Positions 18,279-26,655 of a stretch of DNA of 64,000 bases are shown here, in pieces. Each line of letters opens with the position of its first letter. The first letter of the stretch is position 1. The DNA lies in contig CAZYTX010000016.1 in NCBI GenBank assembly GCA_964650485.1, positions 1 through 64,000 of the forward strand, written 5' to 3'. Made by a program: the position numbers and the translations under genes. Source of the stretch: CAZYTX01 sp964650485 (GTDB lineage: Bacteria; RBG-13-61-14; DATKZS01). A model generated the notes under the pieces. The model was not told the DNA's origin and searched no databases. It saw nothing but the letters and a program-made list of their open reading frames with translations.

Positions 18279-19742
18279 TCACGCGCTCCTCTCTCCTTTG
18301 GGTCCGCTGCCTAGTTCAAGCTCCCGGTCAAATCCGGGTATATTTTTACGATATTCCGAAAGCTCCTGCCATACCACTCCTGAGAGCAGTATCAAGGCCA
18401 CCAGGTTGGGTATGGCCATTCCCCCGTTCATAACGTCGCAGAGGTTCCACACCAGGTCAATCTTTATGGTGGCACCAATCACCAGGAAAGTACAGAAAAC
18501 GAACCTGTAGAACTTTACCGCGCGCAGTCCGAACAGGTATCCCACGCAGCGGTCGCCGTAGTAAGACCATGACAGGGAAGTGGAGTATGCAAAGAGGATC
18601 ACCCCGAAGGTCACCAGCAGCCGGCCCAGCCTGGTGGTGTCGGCCACTGTGTGAAGGTCCCCGAGCCCGGTGCGGAATGCAAAGGCTGTGAGGTCCGCGC
18701 CGTTGATGTCCCCGGGCTCAGTCCACGCCCCGGTGAGTATTATCACCAGCCCGGTGAGGGTGCATATTATGATGGTGTCTATGAACGGCTCCAGGAGCGC
18801 CACGTAGCCCTCGCGCACGGGGTATGCGGTCTTGGCGGTGGCGTGGGCTATGGGTGCGGAGCCCTGTCCGGACTCGTTGGAAAAAAGTCCGCGGCGGACC
18901 CCCATCTGCAGGGTGAAGAGGAATGCGGAGCCTGCAAACCCTCCAGTCGCCGCGGTACCGGTGAATGCATCGTGGAACACGAGCTGAAGCGCCGCGGGAA
19001 CCGCTTTCAGGTTGAGCAGAATTATCACCACGGCCGCGGCAACGTAGAAGATGCTCATGAAGGGGACCAGTCGGCTGGCAACCTTTCCGATCCTCCTGAT
19101 GCCGCCAATTATCACCAGCCCCACCATGAAGGCCATTACCAGGCCCACCGCGGTGCTGCCGAGGTCTATGCCTCCCACCGGGAAAGACAAGGCGGGAAAA
19201 AGGGCCAGGAAGGCCCTGGACAGCTCCCCTGCCTGGGCCATGCACCCGGCGCCGAAGGACCCCACACCGGCGAACACTGCAAAGGTCACGGCCAGCCACT
19301 TCCATGAGGGTCCCAGTCCGCGCTCGATAAAGTACATGGGCCCTCCGGACACGGCGCCGTCGTCGTGGATGGTCCTGTATTTCACCGCCAGGGTGCACGA
19401 GGTGAACTTGGTGGCCATGCCCACCGCGGCGGTGACCCACATCCAGAAGAGCGCCCCCGGGCCACCGTAGCGTATGGCAATGGCCACCCCGGCGATGTTG
19501 CCCACTCCTACCGTAGCGGAAAGCGCGGTTGAAAGCGCCTGGAAGTGTGAGAGGTCCCCCTGGTCCTCTTTTTTGTCGTAAACCCCGCGGGTGAGCCTGA
19601 TGCCGTGCCTGATCCCCAGTATCTGTATTCCCCTCATCCTGATGGTGAGGAATATTCCCGTGCCCACAAGGAGCACCACCAGCACATAGCTCCACAGGTA
19701 GTTATCAACCGTCTCGACCAAGGTATTGAAGGCTTCCATCAT
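18279..19742 (-). CDS. Sodium:alanine/glycine symporter (AGCS family)
   Basis: 487-residue polytopic transporter. AGCS signatures include GVGNIAGVAIAIRYGGPGALFWMW near residue 85, the GPMYFIERG loop, and ESGQGSAPIAHATAKT. It imports small neutral amino acids with Na+. Two adjacent ATGs (19742 and 19739) follow a GGAGG site at good spacing. It probably heads the operon containing the cNMP-domain protein and the activase. Confidence 0.92.
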   Translation of the reverse strand: MMEAFNTLVETVDNYLWSYVLVVLLVGTGIFLTIRMRGIQILGIRHGIRLTRGVYDKKEDQGDLSHFQALSTALSATVGVGNIAGVAIAIRYGGPGALFWMWVTAAVGMATKFTSCTLAVKYRTIHDDGAVSGGPMYFIERGLGPSWKWLAVTFAVFAGVGSFGAGCMAQAGELSRAFLALFPALSFPVGGIDLGSTAVGLVMAFMVGLVIIGGIRRIGKVASRLVPFMSIFYVAAAVVIILLNLKAVPAALQLVFHDAFTGTAATGGFAGSAFLFTLQMGVRRGLFSNESGQGSAPIAHATAKTAYPVREGYVALLEPFIDTIIICTLTGLVIILTGAWTEPGDINGADLTAFAFRTGLGDLHTVADTTRLGRLLVTFGVILFAYSTSLSWSYYGDRCVGYLFGLRAVKFYRFVFCTFLVIGATIKIDLVWNLCDVMNGGMAIPNLVALILLSGVVWQELSEYRKNIPGFDRELELGSGPKGERSA

Positions 19743-19846
19743 AAGGCGGGGCCCTCCGCTTCTTTCGCCACTGATGATTTAAAAGTTAATCGGGGTAGCG
19801 CACACAGCTTTTATGTCAAGAGACAACACATGGTTTACAGGTTGTG
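19743..19846. other. Intergenic stretch with a partial REP-like copy
   Basis: Between the symporter start and the SAM hydrolase stop. Positions 19793-19810 (GGGTAGCGCACACAGCTT) are identical, base for base, to the inverted element at 33092-33109. The second arm of the hairpin is not conserved here. Confidence 0.6.
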
Positions 19847-20641
19847 CTAACAAATCGTTTTCAAGTTCAGCCTCACCACCACCTCGTCCCCGGCTCCTGC
19901 GTTCAGTGCCTGCGCCGCGGAAGCGTTCTTCACCGAGACCTCTACGCGGCCGGCCGAGCCGACAAGGGCTATGACCGCGTCCGGGTCCGCAAAGCTGTAG
20001 CATGCGGACAGCCCTTTTATCCGCTCTTCGCACACCTCGATAAACGGCGCGGTCCCCTGCGGGATCATGGAGGCCGGTATGTTTGTCACCAGGTTCCCGA
20101 ACCGGTCAACCCGGACAACCTCGCCCCTTATGAGATCGCCTTGCCTTATCGGCTCGGGCAGGCCCAGGCTCACGAGGTCCGAGACCTCGTCCCCCGCGTC
20201 GGAGAGCTCCATTCCAGCGGCCAGCCTGGCGGCTACCGGCGCGAACACGTCCCTGGCGTGGAAGGTCGCGGAGACCTCGGGCAGGAAGAGCCCGGGCCTG
20301 TTAAGCTCCACCGCCTCTTCCGCGGGGAGAAAAGCCGAGAATATGCCGTTGTCAGGCCCCACGAAAAACCAGCCCCCTGAAGAGAGTGCTATCCCCTTAC
20401 GCTCCGAGCCCACGCCCGGGTCAACCACCGCGAGGTGCACCGTGCCCCGGGGGAAATACGGCGCCGCGTCCTTGAGCGCCCAGGCCGCGGCGTACACGTC
20501 CTGGGCCGGGACCTGGTGGGTTATGTCCACCAGCCCGGCCTTTGGGAAGACGCCGAGGATCACGCCCTTGACTACGCCCACGTATGAGTCCTCCAGCCCG
20601 AAGTCCGTGACCAGGGTTATGATGCCGCTCCTCGAACCCAT
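19847..20641 (-). CDS. SAM hydroxide adenosyltransferase (DUF62 family)
   Basis: 264 residues of the chlorinase/fluorinase-like family whose bacterial members hydrolyse SAM to adenosine and methionine. Signatures: TLVTDFGLEDSYVG at the N-terminus, DITHQVP, VVDPGVGSERKGIA and GPDNGIFS. No halide-specific loop can be judged from sequence alone. The C-terminal beta-barrel domain is present (RVDRFGNLVTNIP). It sits below a set of small exported proteins, 13 bases after the lipoprotein stop, so probably in their operon. Confidence 0.9.
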   Translation of the reverse strand: MGSRSGIITLVTDFGLEDSYVGVVKGVILGVFPKAGLVDITHQVPAQDVYAAAWALKDAAPYFPRGTVHLAVVDPGVGSERKGIALSSGGWFFVGPDNGIFSAFLPAEEAVELNRPGLFLPEVSATFHARDVFAPVAARLAAGMELSDAGDEVSDLVSLGLPEPIRQGDLIRGEVVRVDRFGNLVTNIPASMIPQGTAPFIEVCEERIKGLSACYSFADPDAVIALVGSAGRVEVSVKNASAAQALNAGAGDEVVVRLNLKTIC

Positions 20642-20654
20642 GGCATTCTCATTA

Positions 20655-21236
20655 TTACAAGGGCCGGCGGCCGATGCGCAGGGAAAGTCCTATGGCCCTG
20701 AACAGCGGCTCCTGCTCCATGAACTCTGAGCGGGGGCATATGGCCGTGACCACGTAGGCCTGGTAATCCCGGGTCTGGCAGAATGCCAGGGCCTCCACCG
20801 GCTCTTCTCTTCTCGTGTACCTGTATTGGATCCAGGCGTATGACTCGCCTCCTGTAAGACCGGCGCCCACGCGCGCTATCTCCAGGTCGTTAATTGACAC
20901 GCTCATGCCGATGATGTTTGCCTGCAGGTAGTCAAAGGGCTCCATCCTCTGGGTCATGTTTTCGATCAGCAGGTTGGCCATGGGGCCTGCCGGCCCCGCC
21001 CCGGGCGGGTGGGAGAAAAGCAGGGGGTTGCCGCGGCGCTTTACAACCTCCCAGTTTTCAGGGACCGCCAGGCTTGCACTGCCGGCGTACACCCTCTTGG
21101 TCTCGCCGGGGAACGCGGGCGCCTGCACCGGCCCGTCCGTCAGGGGGACATTTTTGTCCTTTTTCTCGCACGGGCCAGAGGCCGCGCAGGCGAGCAGGCC
21201 TGCAATGATAAGCGAAGCGATTTTCATGCCCTTCAT
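20655..21236 (-). CDS. Putative lipoprotein, PsbP/DUF1795-like (copy B)
   Basis: 193 residues. The N-terminus has a short hydrophobic signal ending in a possible lipobox LLAC (Cys17). The rest is a single domain with LAVPENWEVVKRR and GGESYAWIQYRYTRR. It aligns by eye with the product of the next gene upstream: both have GG-(E/K)-x-x-A-W-I-x-Y followed by a hydrophobic strand with Cys, then an F/L-E-x-x-F segment. It starts in an ATGA overlap with that paralogue. Function unknown. Confidence 0.7.
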   Translation of the reverse strand: MKGMKIASLIIAGLLACAASGPCEKKDKNVPLTDGPVQAPAFPGETKRVYAGSASLAVPENWEVVKRRGNPLLFSHPPGAGPAGPMANLLIENMTQRMEPFDYLQANIIGMSVSINDLEIARVGAGLTGGESYAWIQYRYTRREEPVEALAFCQTRDYQAYVVTAICPRSEFMEQEPLFRAIGLSLRIGRRPL

Positions 21237-21760
21237 TTTTTCGCCTTGAAGCTTTCGGCGATCTTTCTAAACTCTGGTTCGAAAAATTTCATCGTATCCC
21301 GCTCCGCGGTGCAGTAGATAAGGTATGCCGTCTCCTTCCCGGGAACCGCGTAGAGTCTGACCAGGAGCCGTCTCCTTCCCTGCCTCTGGGTGTACTCGAT
21401 CCACGCGGCCTCTTTGCCCCCGAGCTCAGCCTCTCCCCTCTCGATTATCTTGAAGTCGGTAATCATCTCGAGCATGGAGGGAAGGTTGGCTTCCAGCACG
21501 CCCTGAGCGTCAAGGGGCTTTTCCATTTTGGCGGATGCAACGGAGACGTTCTCGCGGAACTTGTCCTCAGCCGACCGGAGCGGAGATAGCCCCACAACGT
21601 CCAGGCCGTAGGCGTCCTCCTTCACCCCCCACTCGGGGGGAAACTTTATGGAGAACCCCTTGTCAGCCCGTTCGTAAAAGCCGGGCTCGCGCTCGGTGCA
21701 GGCCGGTGCGCACAGAATGAGAAAAGTGATTAGCGCGGTCAGGGCTTTCGGTTTATTCAT
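21233..21760 (-). CDS. Putative lipoprotein, PsbP/DUF1795-like (copy A)
   Basis: 175 residues starting MNKPKALTAL, with a signal peptide ending near Cys21 (CAPACTE). The mature domain begins GFSIKFPPEWGV, the strand typical of PsbP-like or DUF1795 folds, and has LGGKEAAWIEYTQRQGRRR. The ATG at 21760 is preferred over one at 21808 because it directly precedes the signal peptide. Function unknown; tandem paralogue of the downstream gene. Confidence 0.7.
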   Translation of the reverse strand: MNKPKALTALITFLILCAPACTEREPGFYERADKGFSIKFPPEWGVKEDAYGLDVVGLSPLRSAEDKFRENVSVASAKMEKPLDAQGVLEANLPSMLEMITDFKIIERGEAELGGKEAAWIEYTQRQGRRRLLVRLYAVPGKETAYLIYCTAERDTMKFFEPEFRKIAESFKAKK

Positions 21761-21834
21761 CTTCCACTCTTTTCCAAAACAACTCTTATTTCCTGCCTGC
21801 GTCGCCAAACGCCAAGAGCGCCAAGGAAGAAAAG

Positions 21835-22368
21835 TTAGTTTCTATGCCTTACTCTCGTGCCGGTCCACAGCCTGGACATGGAAAGCCACACCTCCCTTTC
21901 CTGGGAGCGGATCTTATTTGAGTTTTTGGCCAGCTCTTCCCTGACCCCGGGTTTTTGATCCAGGTACTCCGCCCTTTGCCTTTGCACACTTTCCCCGGGG
22001 TTGGAATGGCGGTAAAAAACAGGTGAGACACCGCAGCTCCTGTAGAGCTTATCCAGCATGGCCGCCCTTTCCTGGTAATGAATTTTAAGGTCCCTCATCG
22101 CGCTCATGGGGTCGTTGTTATGGGCCCTCAGAATGCGGAGTATGTGCCTGTTGCTGGAAATAATAAGGCGCTGTTTTGTGAGGGCCAGCTTGAAGTGCTT
22201 CTCGGGAGGGAGGGGCTCCTGGGCGCGGTCTTTGTCATCTTCGACCTGCCCGGCCTTTTCCTCGTCGTCTTGCCCGGAAATAGAAAGAGCGGGGGCACTG
22301 ATACAAACCACCAGTACAAGCATTGCGCCGGCGAGGAGCCTTGCGCAGGTTTTACCTTGGCTCTGCAT
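21835..22368 (-). CDS. Small exported helical protein (pair 2, copy A)
   Basis: 177 residues. The signal peptide (residues about 8-30, ARLLAGAMLVLVVCISAPALS) is followed by an acidic linker and a helical region. The segment CGVSPVFY, a Gln/Arg-rich helix and KNSNKIRSQEREV align with HGVSGREFY and its flanks in the neighbour at 22452, so the two appear to be diverged duplicates. No known domain recognised. Confidence 0.65.
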   Translation of the reverse strand: MQSQGKTCARLLAGAMLVLVVCISAPALSISGQDDEEKAGQVEDDKDRAQEPLPPEKHFKLALTKQRLIISSNRHILRILRAHNNDPMSAMRDLKIHYQERAAMLDKLYRSCGVSPVFYRHSNPGESVQRQRAEYLDQKPGVREELAKNSNKIRSQEREVWLSMSRLWTGTRVRHRN

Positions 22369-22451
22369 GTTCTCCGCTTGAGCCGCTACTTCTTCACAGG
22401 GTCTTTGCAGCGTTTACAGTTCAGCTATGAGCTGCGAGCGCCTTTATTCCT

Positions 22452-23063
22452 CTATTCTTCGGCTTCTTCTTTTGCCGGCTGTTTCTGCTGGCCGCCCTTT
22501 GGCTCCATGTACTCTTTCATTTTTTCTCTAAGCTCTCTGATTTCGCTTGTAAGGTTTCTGTATTTATTTTTAAGTTCGTCGTTATCCTGCAGGTGCTGCT
22601 GCCTTGTCTGGTATAGCTGCTTTCTGTCCTCGGTCCCGGAGCCGTAGAACTCCCTTCCCGAGACCCCGTGGGAGGTGAATATATCCCGCATATTCTTCTG
22701 GTGCTCCATCCTCTGCTTGCGCAGCTCCTCCTGCAGCTTCTCGGAACCTGGCTCCTCGCTCTCATAGATGTCTATGGTTTTCTTGTAATGATCGCTTATT
22801 GCCGCGAGCCTCTCGATCTGTATCTCCCAGTACTCCGCAGGAGATACCGGCTCCACCCCCGCGGCCGCCCCCTGGCCGCCGGGGCCTCGCCGCCCGGGTC
22901 CCGGCTTCTTCTGAGCCTGTTCCTGAGCCGGTTCCTTGGTTTCCGGCTCCTTGATCTCTTCAGCCGACTCCTTTGCCTTTTCCTCTTCCTTCTCGCAAGA
23001 AGCAAAGAGCACCAAGGAGCTTACAAGCAGAGCCGACCCCGCCATTAAAAGTGCCTTCTTCAT
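22452..23063 (-). CDS. Small helical lipoprotein (pair 2, copy B)
   Basis: 203 residues. A clear lipoprotein signal ends VLFASC (Cys23). A long Glu/Lys/Pro-rich tether with a Gly/Arg patch (PGPGRRGPGGQG) runs to about residue 70. A coiled-coil-like domain follows (EYWEIQIERLAAISDHYKK, then a terminal heptad region SEIRELREKMKEYM). Related to the gene downstream. It has its own upstream promoter candidate. Function unknown. Confidence 0.68.
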   Translation of the reverse strand: MKKALLMAGSALLVSSLVLFASCEKEEEKAKESAEEIKEPETKEPAQEQAQKKPGPGRRGPGGQGAAAGVEPVSPAEYWEIQIERLAAISDHYKKTIDIYESEEPGSEKLQEELRKQRMEHQKNMRDIFTSHGVSGREFYGSGTEDRKQLYQTRQQHLQDNDELKNKYRNLTSEIRELREKMKEYMEPKGGQQKQPAKEEAEE

Positions 23064-23147
23064 AACCTTACCTCCAACTTATTTTAATGATTTGATTTTA
23101 CCTGCCCCCACCCGGTTCCATGTTTATTATAAATCCCCTGACCACCA

Positions 23148-23177
23148 ATTATAAACTTTGCGGGAAGCAGACGTCAA
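23148..23177 (-). promoter_or_regulatory. Putative promoter for the exported-protein cluster
   Basis: On the minus strand TTGACG (23172-23177), an 18-base spacer and TATAAT (23148-23153) precede the lipoprotein start at 23063 by about 80 bases. A second TATAAT-like hexamer (23126-23131) lies nearer but lacks a -35 box. Confidence 0.5.
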
Positions 23178-23184
23178 CACCGCA

Positions 23185-24588
23185 TCAAACTCCTCCCCCA
23201 TCTCTTTCATCCGTGGCCTGCATGGACTCCCGGATCATCGCATGCAGGTCTTTGTTTATCATGGTCTTCATGGGCTGGCCGCGGCTTTTCTCTATGGCCC
23301 TCTTCCTTGCAAAGTAAAACACGAAACCCAGGCCGAACCATGCTGCAAAAGGTATGGCCCACACGCCCAGGTCGAAGAGCAGCACTACTATAAGCAGCAC
23401 TGAAGTCACAACCCCCACTACGGGCGCAACGTAGAGCATGGCCCCTCTCAGCCTGTAGCCTGAGAGGCCGTAAAGCTCAGGCGCGCGCCTTGGCAGGAGC
23501 ATGGCCGCTATCATCGAGGGTATGAATATTATCATGCCCCCGATGGTGGCGTATGAAGCGAACGTCTTTATGCCCGCGTCCATGACCACCGCGGCGATCG
23601 AGAGGCCCCACAGAAGGGTGAGAAAGAGCGAGGGTGTGCCGTGCCTGGATGTCCTGGCAAAAGCCTCCGGCACCAGCCCGTCCTTGGCAACCACCATCAG
23701 GGACTTGGTGGCCCACATGAATGTTCCATTGATGGTGGTGGTGAATGCGAACATGGCGCCCCCTACAAGGAAGAACAAAAAGCCCGGCCATGAGAGGAAC
23801 TCCTTTGCCGGCTGGGCCAGGCTGGGTTGTGGCCCGGTGGTCCAGTCGTGCAGGTCCACCGAACCCACTGCGGAGCATGAAACCAGAACGTAGATAAAAG
23901 TCACCAGGGGGATGCTTATGAGAAGAGAGCGGGGTATGTTCTTGCCCGGGCGCTTGATCTCCGCGCCCAGCTCGATCACCGAGTTCGAGCCCTGCAGGGC
24001 AAAGGTGAGTATGCACGCCGCGAGCACGAAGCCGCCCCCGCCTCCCCGGAAAAAAGGGGCGAAGTTGGTGGGGTCGAACTCCTGGAACCCGGAGACCCCG
24101 AAGAACACCAATGCGCCCAGGAGCACGGCCACCATGATGGCCTGGAAGGACGCGGCCAGGGAGATGCCCAGGAGGTTGACGAGGTAGAACACGGTGAGGA
24201 TCACGATCGCGCCCGGCCTGGCGGGAAGCCAGGGCCAAACCGCCTTCAGGTAGTGCACGCACTCGGTGGCGTACATGGGCAGGGCGCCCAGCACAAGGCC
24301 CAGGGCGTAGCACCACACCCCCACAACCGCCCACAGGGGCGAGAAAAGACGCGATGGGTAGCGGTAGGTCCCGCCTGTCGTGGGCATGGCCGAGCCCAGC
24401 ATGCCCACGGTCATCATGATGAAGACTATGGGCACCGCGGCGACAATGAAGGCAAGCGGCGCGGACGGCCCGGTGTAGGTCACGGCCAGCGCGGTGAGCG
24501 AGAATATGCCCGCGCCTACGGTGGTCCCCACCTCGATGGCCACCAGGTCGAAAAGACCCAGCACCCTTTTGAGCCCGAACTCGCTCAA
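23185..24588 (-). CDS. APC-superfamily amino acid permease
   Basis: 467 residues, about 12 transmembrane helices. The N-terminal substrate helix motif GTTVGAGIFSLTALAVTYTGP is near residue 20, then PTTGGTYRYPSRLFSP, both APC-family hallmarks. The C-terminal cytoplasmic tail is charged (ARKRAIEKSRGQPMKT). Substrate not predictable; likely amino acid or polyamine. It is divergent from the DUF4405-like gene. Confidence 0.88.
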   Translation of the reverse strand: MSEFGLKRVLGLFDLVAIEVGTTVGAGIFSLTALAVTYTGPSAPLAFIVAAVPIVFIMMTVGMLGSAMPTTGGTYRYPSRLFSPLWAVVGVWCYALGLVLGALPMYATECVHYLKAVWPWLPARPGAIVILTVFYLVNLLGISLAASFQAIMVAVLLGALVFFGVSGFQEFDPTNFAPFFRGGGGGFVLAACILTFALQGSNSVIELGAEIKRPGKNIPRSLLISIPLVTFIYVLVSCSAVGSVDLHDWTTGPQPSLAQPAKEFLSWPGFLFFLVGGAMFAFTTTINGTFMWATKSLMVVAKDGLVPEAFARTSRHGTPSLFLTLLWGLSIAAVVMDAGIKTFASYATIGGMIIFIPSMIAAMLLPRRAPELYGLSGYRLRGAMLYVAPVVGVVTSVLLIVVLLFDLGVWAIPFAAWFGLGFVFYFARKRAIEKSRGQPMKTMINKDLHAMIRESMQATDERDGGGV

Positions 24589-24677
24589 TCTGTCTTCCTC
24601 CCTGCCTGGCGATTATAACGCGGACTGCATCATGCAAGTCAATAAATCCAGGTTTGCGGCGTATTATTGACGAGAAG

Positions 24678-24706
24678 TTGTCACACTTTTGCCGCTGTCT
24701 TACAAT
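24678..24706 (+). promoter_or_regulatory. Putative sigma-70 promoter of the DUF4405-like gene
   Basis: TTGTCA (24678-24683), a 17-base spacer and TACAAT (24701-24706). The next start codon is 24743, with a GGAGG site at 24732. Confidence 0.6.
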
Positions 24707-24742
24707 TTTACAAATGCGCTTTTGCTCGGCCGGAGGATTAAG

Positions 24743-25081
24743 ATGAAAAGAAAGTGGAAGAATTTCTGGCTGAACCTCCTGATGTTCGTGCAGATACTCA
24801 TCCTAACTGTCACCGGGATCATCATGAAGTGGGTGCTGCCGCCCGGAAGCGGCCAAGGACAGGGCAGCGGCCGGGGCCTTGGCAGGTCTCTGAACGACGG
24901 CCAGGGCCAGGAGTTGCTACTGGGCCTTGGCAGGCACGACTGGGGCGACATACACTTCTGGGTAGCGCTCTCCCTGGTGGCCGTGCTGGCCCTCCATCTG
25001 TACCTGCACTGGAGCTGGGCGACATCGAGGTTCCGGGCGCTTTTCGGCCGGGCCGAGACGAGCCACGAAGGGCCTGAATAA
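24743..25081 (+). CDS. Small DUF4405-like membrane protein, possible haem b site
   Basis: 112 residues starting MKRKWKNFWLN, chosen because a GGAGG site lies seven bases upstream; a longer reading to 24689 has none. Helix 1 is at about 5-30. A Gly/Gln/Arg-rich loop (GSGQGQGSGRGLG) follows, then helix 2, in which HDWGDIHFW and LHLYLHW place several histidines near both membrane faces. DUF4405 proteins resemble cytochrome b561-type haem-binding bundles; haem binding here is inference. Confidence 0.72.
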   Translation: MKRKWKNFWLNLLMFVQILILTVTGIIMKWVLPPGSGQGQGSGRGLGRSLNDGQGQELLLGLGRHDWGDIHFWVALSLVAVLALHLYLHWSWATSRFRALFGRAETSHEGPE

Positions 25082-25262
25082 GTGGGCCATAGGGGCGGCC
25101 TCCTCGGGCGGAAGCGCACGAGCAGCACCCCTCCAACAACCGACGGTATGACGTCGCACAGATTAGAGCCACGTCGGGAGGCCGTAGACAGAGCCAGCGA
25201 CCAGGAGCAGGGATGGAACCATTATCTTACAACTTGGCCCCGGGACGTGATAAGTTTGAGAC
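25082..25262. other. Intergenic stretch, no gene seen
   Basis: 181 bases between the DUF4405-like gene and the SGNH hydrolase. No promoter, terminator or convincing coding sequence recognised; a short open frame here resembles nothing. Confidence 0.5.
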
Positions 25263-26480
25263 ATGACCGAGACTTCCAGCAAAACCGCCCGCAGCCGAGG
25301 TGATTGCAAAGGCCCTCATCACTCCTTGGGCAGGCGCATACTCCGGTTTTCATATCGCTCGGCCGCGGTGGTCCTCGCCGTAATAGCCCTGTTCGAGCTG
25401 ACTCTCAGGATCATCTACTACCCGAGCTTCGAGTACATGAAGCTGGTTGAGACCGACCCCTTCAGGTGGTCCCGCCTGCGCGCTGGAGCAATAGAGGAGA
25501 TTATATTCCAAAGCCCCTCGATCAAGGACCGTCCGCCTCTCAAGGAGATCAAGGTCAGGGTCAACTCCCATCATATGCGTTCCCGTGAGGAGTATTCCCG
25601 TTCAAAGCCCGGCTCACTTTTTAGGGTGGTCTGTCTTGGCGATTCCATCACCTTTGGCTGGGACCTTGCCATGGAGTCCACGTATCCATATCTATTGGAG
25701 GACCGCCTAAATAGCCAGGGCTCCACGGTGCGCGCCCAGGTCATGAACGCCGGGTTCCCCAGCTACACCTCCAGGCAGGGGCTGATCTGGCTCGACCGCG
25801 AGCTGCTTTCCTTCTCACCCGACGCGGTGATAGTGCAGTTCGGGTTCAACGACGCCATGTACTACTGGCTGCGCATGTCCGGCCCTTTGCGCTTCTCACC
25901 TGACCGCGAGGTCATGCAGGGTCGGCCCGGGTCCTGGCAGCCCATCGAGCAAAAGCTCACCGACCCCCTGACCGAGCTTTTGCACATGTCGCACGCTGGA
26001 AGGATCATACTCGCCTCCTTCTCCACTCTCACCCAGGACAAGAGGGCGGGCACATTCGCGCGCTCCCGGGTCCCCTCGCGAGACTTCCGCGATAACCTCA
26101 TGGAGATATACAGGTTGTGCAGAGGCAGCGGCGCGCGGACCATCCTGGTCGAGCCCTGGGGCACGCAAGAGAAGTACCGCGCGATCATAAGGGCGGTGGC
26201 CTCGGAAACGGGCTGTGCGCTGGTCTCCCAGAGCTCCATTATCGAGCAAGCGCTGAACCACCCCGGCCGGGTGCTGGAGCAGGAGCGCATGCGGCCCCGG
26301 GTGCAGAGGCTCCGGGCGCGCTACGGTGACGAGTTCCTGGGCTCCAATCGCTTGTACTTCTTCCTGGTGGACATGCTTCACCCGAACGAGGTCTCCAACC
26401 TGCTCCTGGTGGACAGGATCGTGGACGCGCTCGACATCCAATGTCAACTTGACAAAAATGACGGCCCGGCTTTAGAATAG
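25263..26480 (+). CDS. Membrane-anchored SGNH/GDSL hydrolase
   Basis: 405 residues. One N-terminal transmembrane segment (about 35-52) is followed by an exported SGNH domain. Block I has GDSITFGWD with the nucleophile Ser near residue 127, block III has GFND near 196, and block V has DMLHPNE near 370 with the catalytic Asp and His. Family members act as esterases or acyltransferases on lipids or polysaccharides. The Shine-Dalgarno sequence is weak. The end of the gene overlaps the promoter proposed for rnf. Confidence 0.85.
   Translation: MTETSSKTARSRGDCKGPHHSLGRRILRFSYRSAAVVLAVIALFELTLRIIYYPSFEYMKLVETDPFRWSRLRAGAIEEIIFQSPSIKDRPPLKEIKVRVNSHHMRSREEYSRSKPGSLFRVVCLGDSITFGWDLAMESTYPYLLEDRLNSQGSTVRAQVMNAGFPSYTSRQGLIWLDRELLSFSPDAVIVQFGFNDAMYYWLRMSGPLRFSPDREVMQGRPGSWQPIEQKLTDPLTELLHMSHAGRIILASFSTLTQDKRAGTFARSRVPSRDFRDNLMEIYRLCRGSGARTILVEPWGTQEKYRAIIRAVASETGCALVSQSSIIEQALNHPGRVLEQERMRPRVQRLRARYGDEFLGSNRLYFFLVDMLHPNEVSNLLLVDRIVDALDIQCQLDKNDGPALE
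26449..26478 (+). promoter_or_regulatory. Putative promoter of the rnf operon
   Basis: TTGACA (26449-26454), an 18-base spacer and TAGAAT (26473-26478), overlapping the 3' end of the hydrolase gene. It would give rnfC a leader of about 170 bases. Confidence 0.5.
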
Positions 26481-26484
26481 TCCA

Positions 26485-26655
26485 TGCTTTTGTGTCATCT
26501 TCTTTGAAAGGTCTCGCGGATACAAGGAGTAGTTCAAGTCAGACCGCCCTTTTTTGGGAAAGTTGCCATGGGGACGCCGGGAAGTTTGGGGTCCTTGAAA
26601 GTTTCCCGCTAACAACTCCCGACATCTCCAGCTTTAAAAGCTTCGGAGAAAGTAG
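26485..26655 (+). other. Long rnfC leader with possible RNA structure
   Basis: 171 bases without a gene. Inverted segments GGGAAA (26556-26561) and TTTCCC (26602-26607) enclose GGAC (26572-26575) and GTCC (26591-26594). A small CCC/GGG hairpin with a T-rich loop lies at 26547-26558. It matches no riboswitch consensus that I recognise. A purine-rich ribosome site (GGAGAAAG) ends at 26652. Confidence 0.3.

Noticed and set aside
25082..25303. Small plus-strand open frame after the DUF4405-like gene
   Set aside because: No ribosome site, no family resemblance and an overlap with the SGNH hydrolase start.
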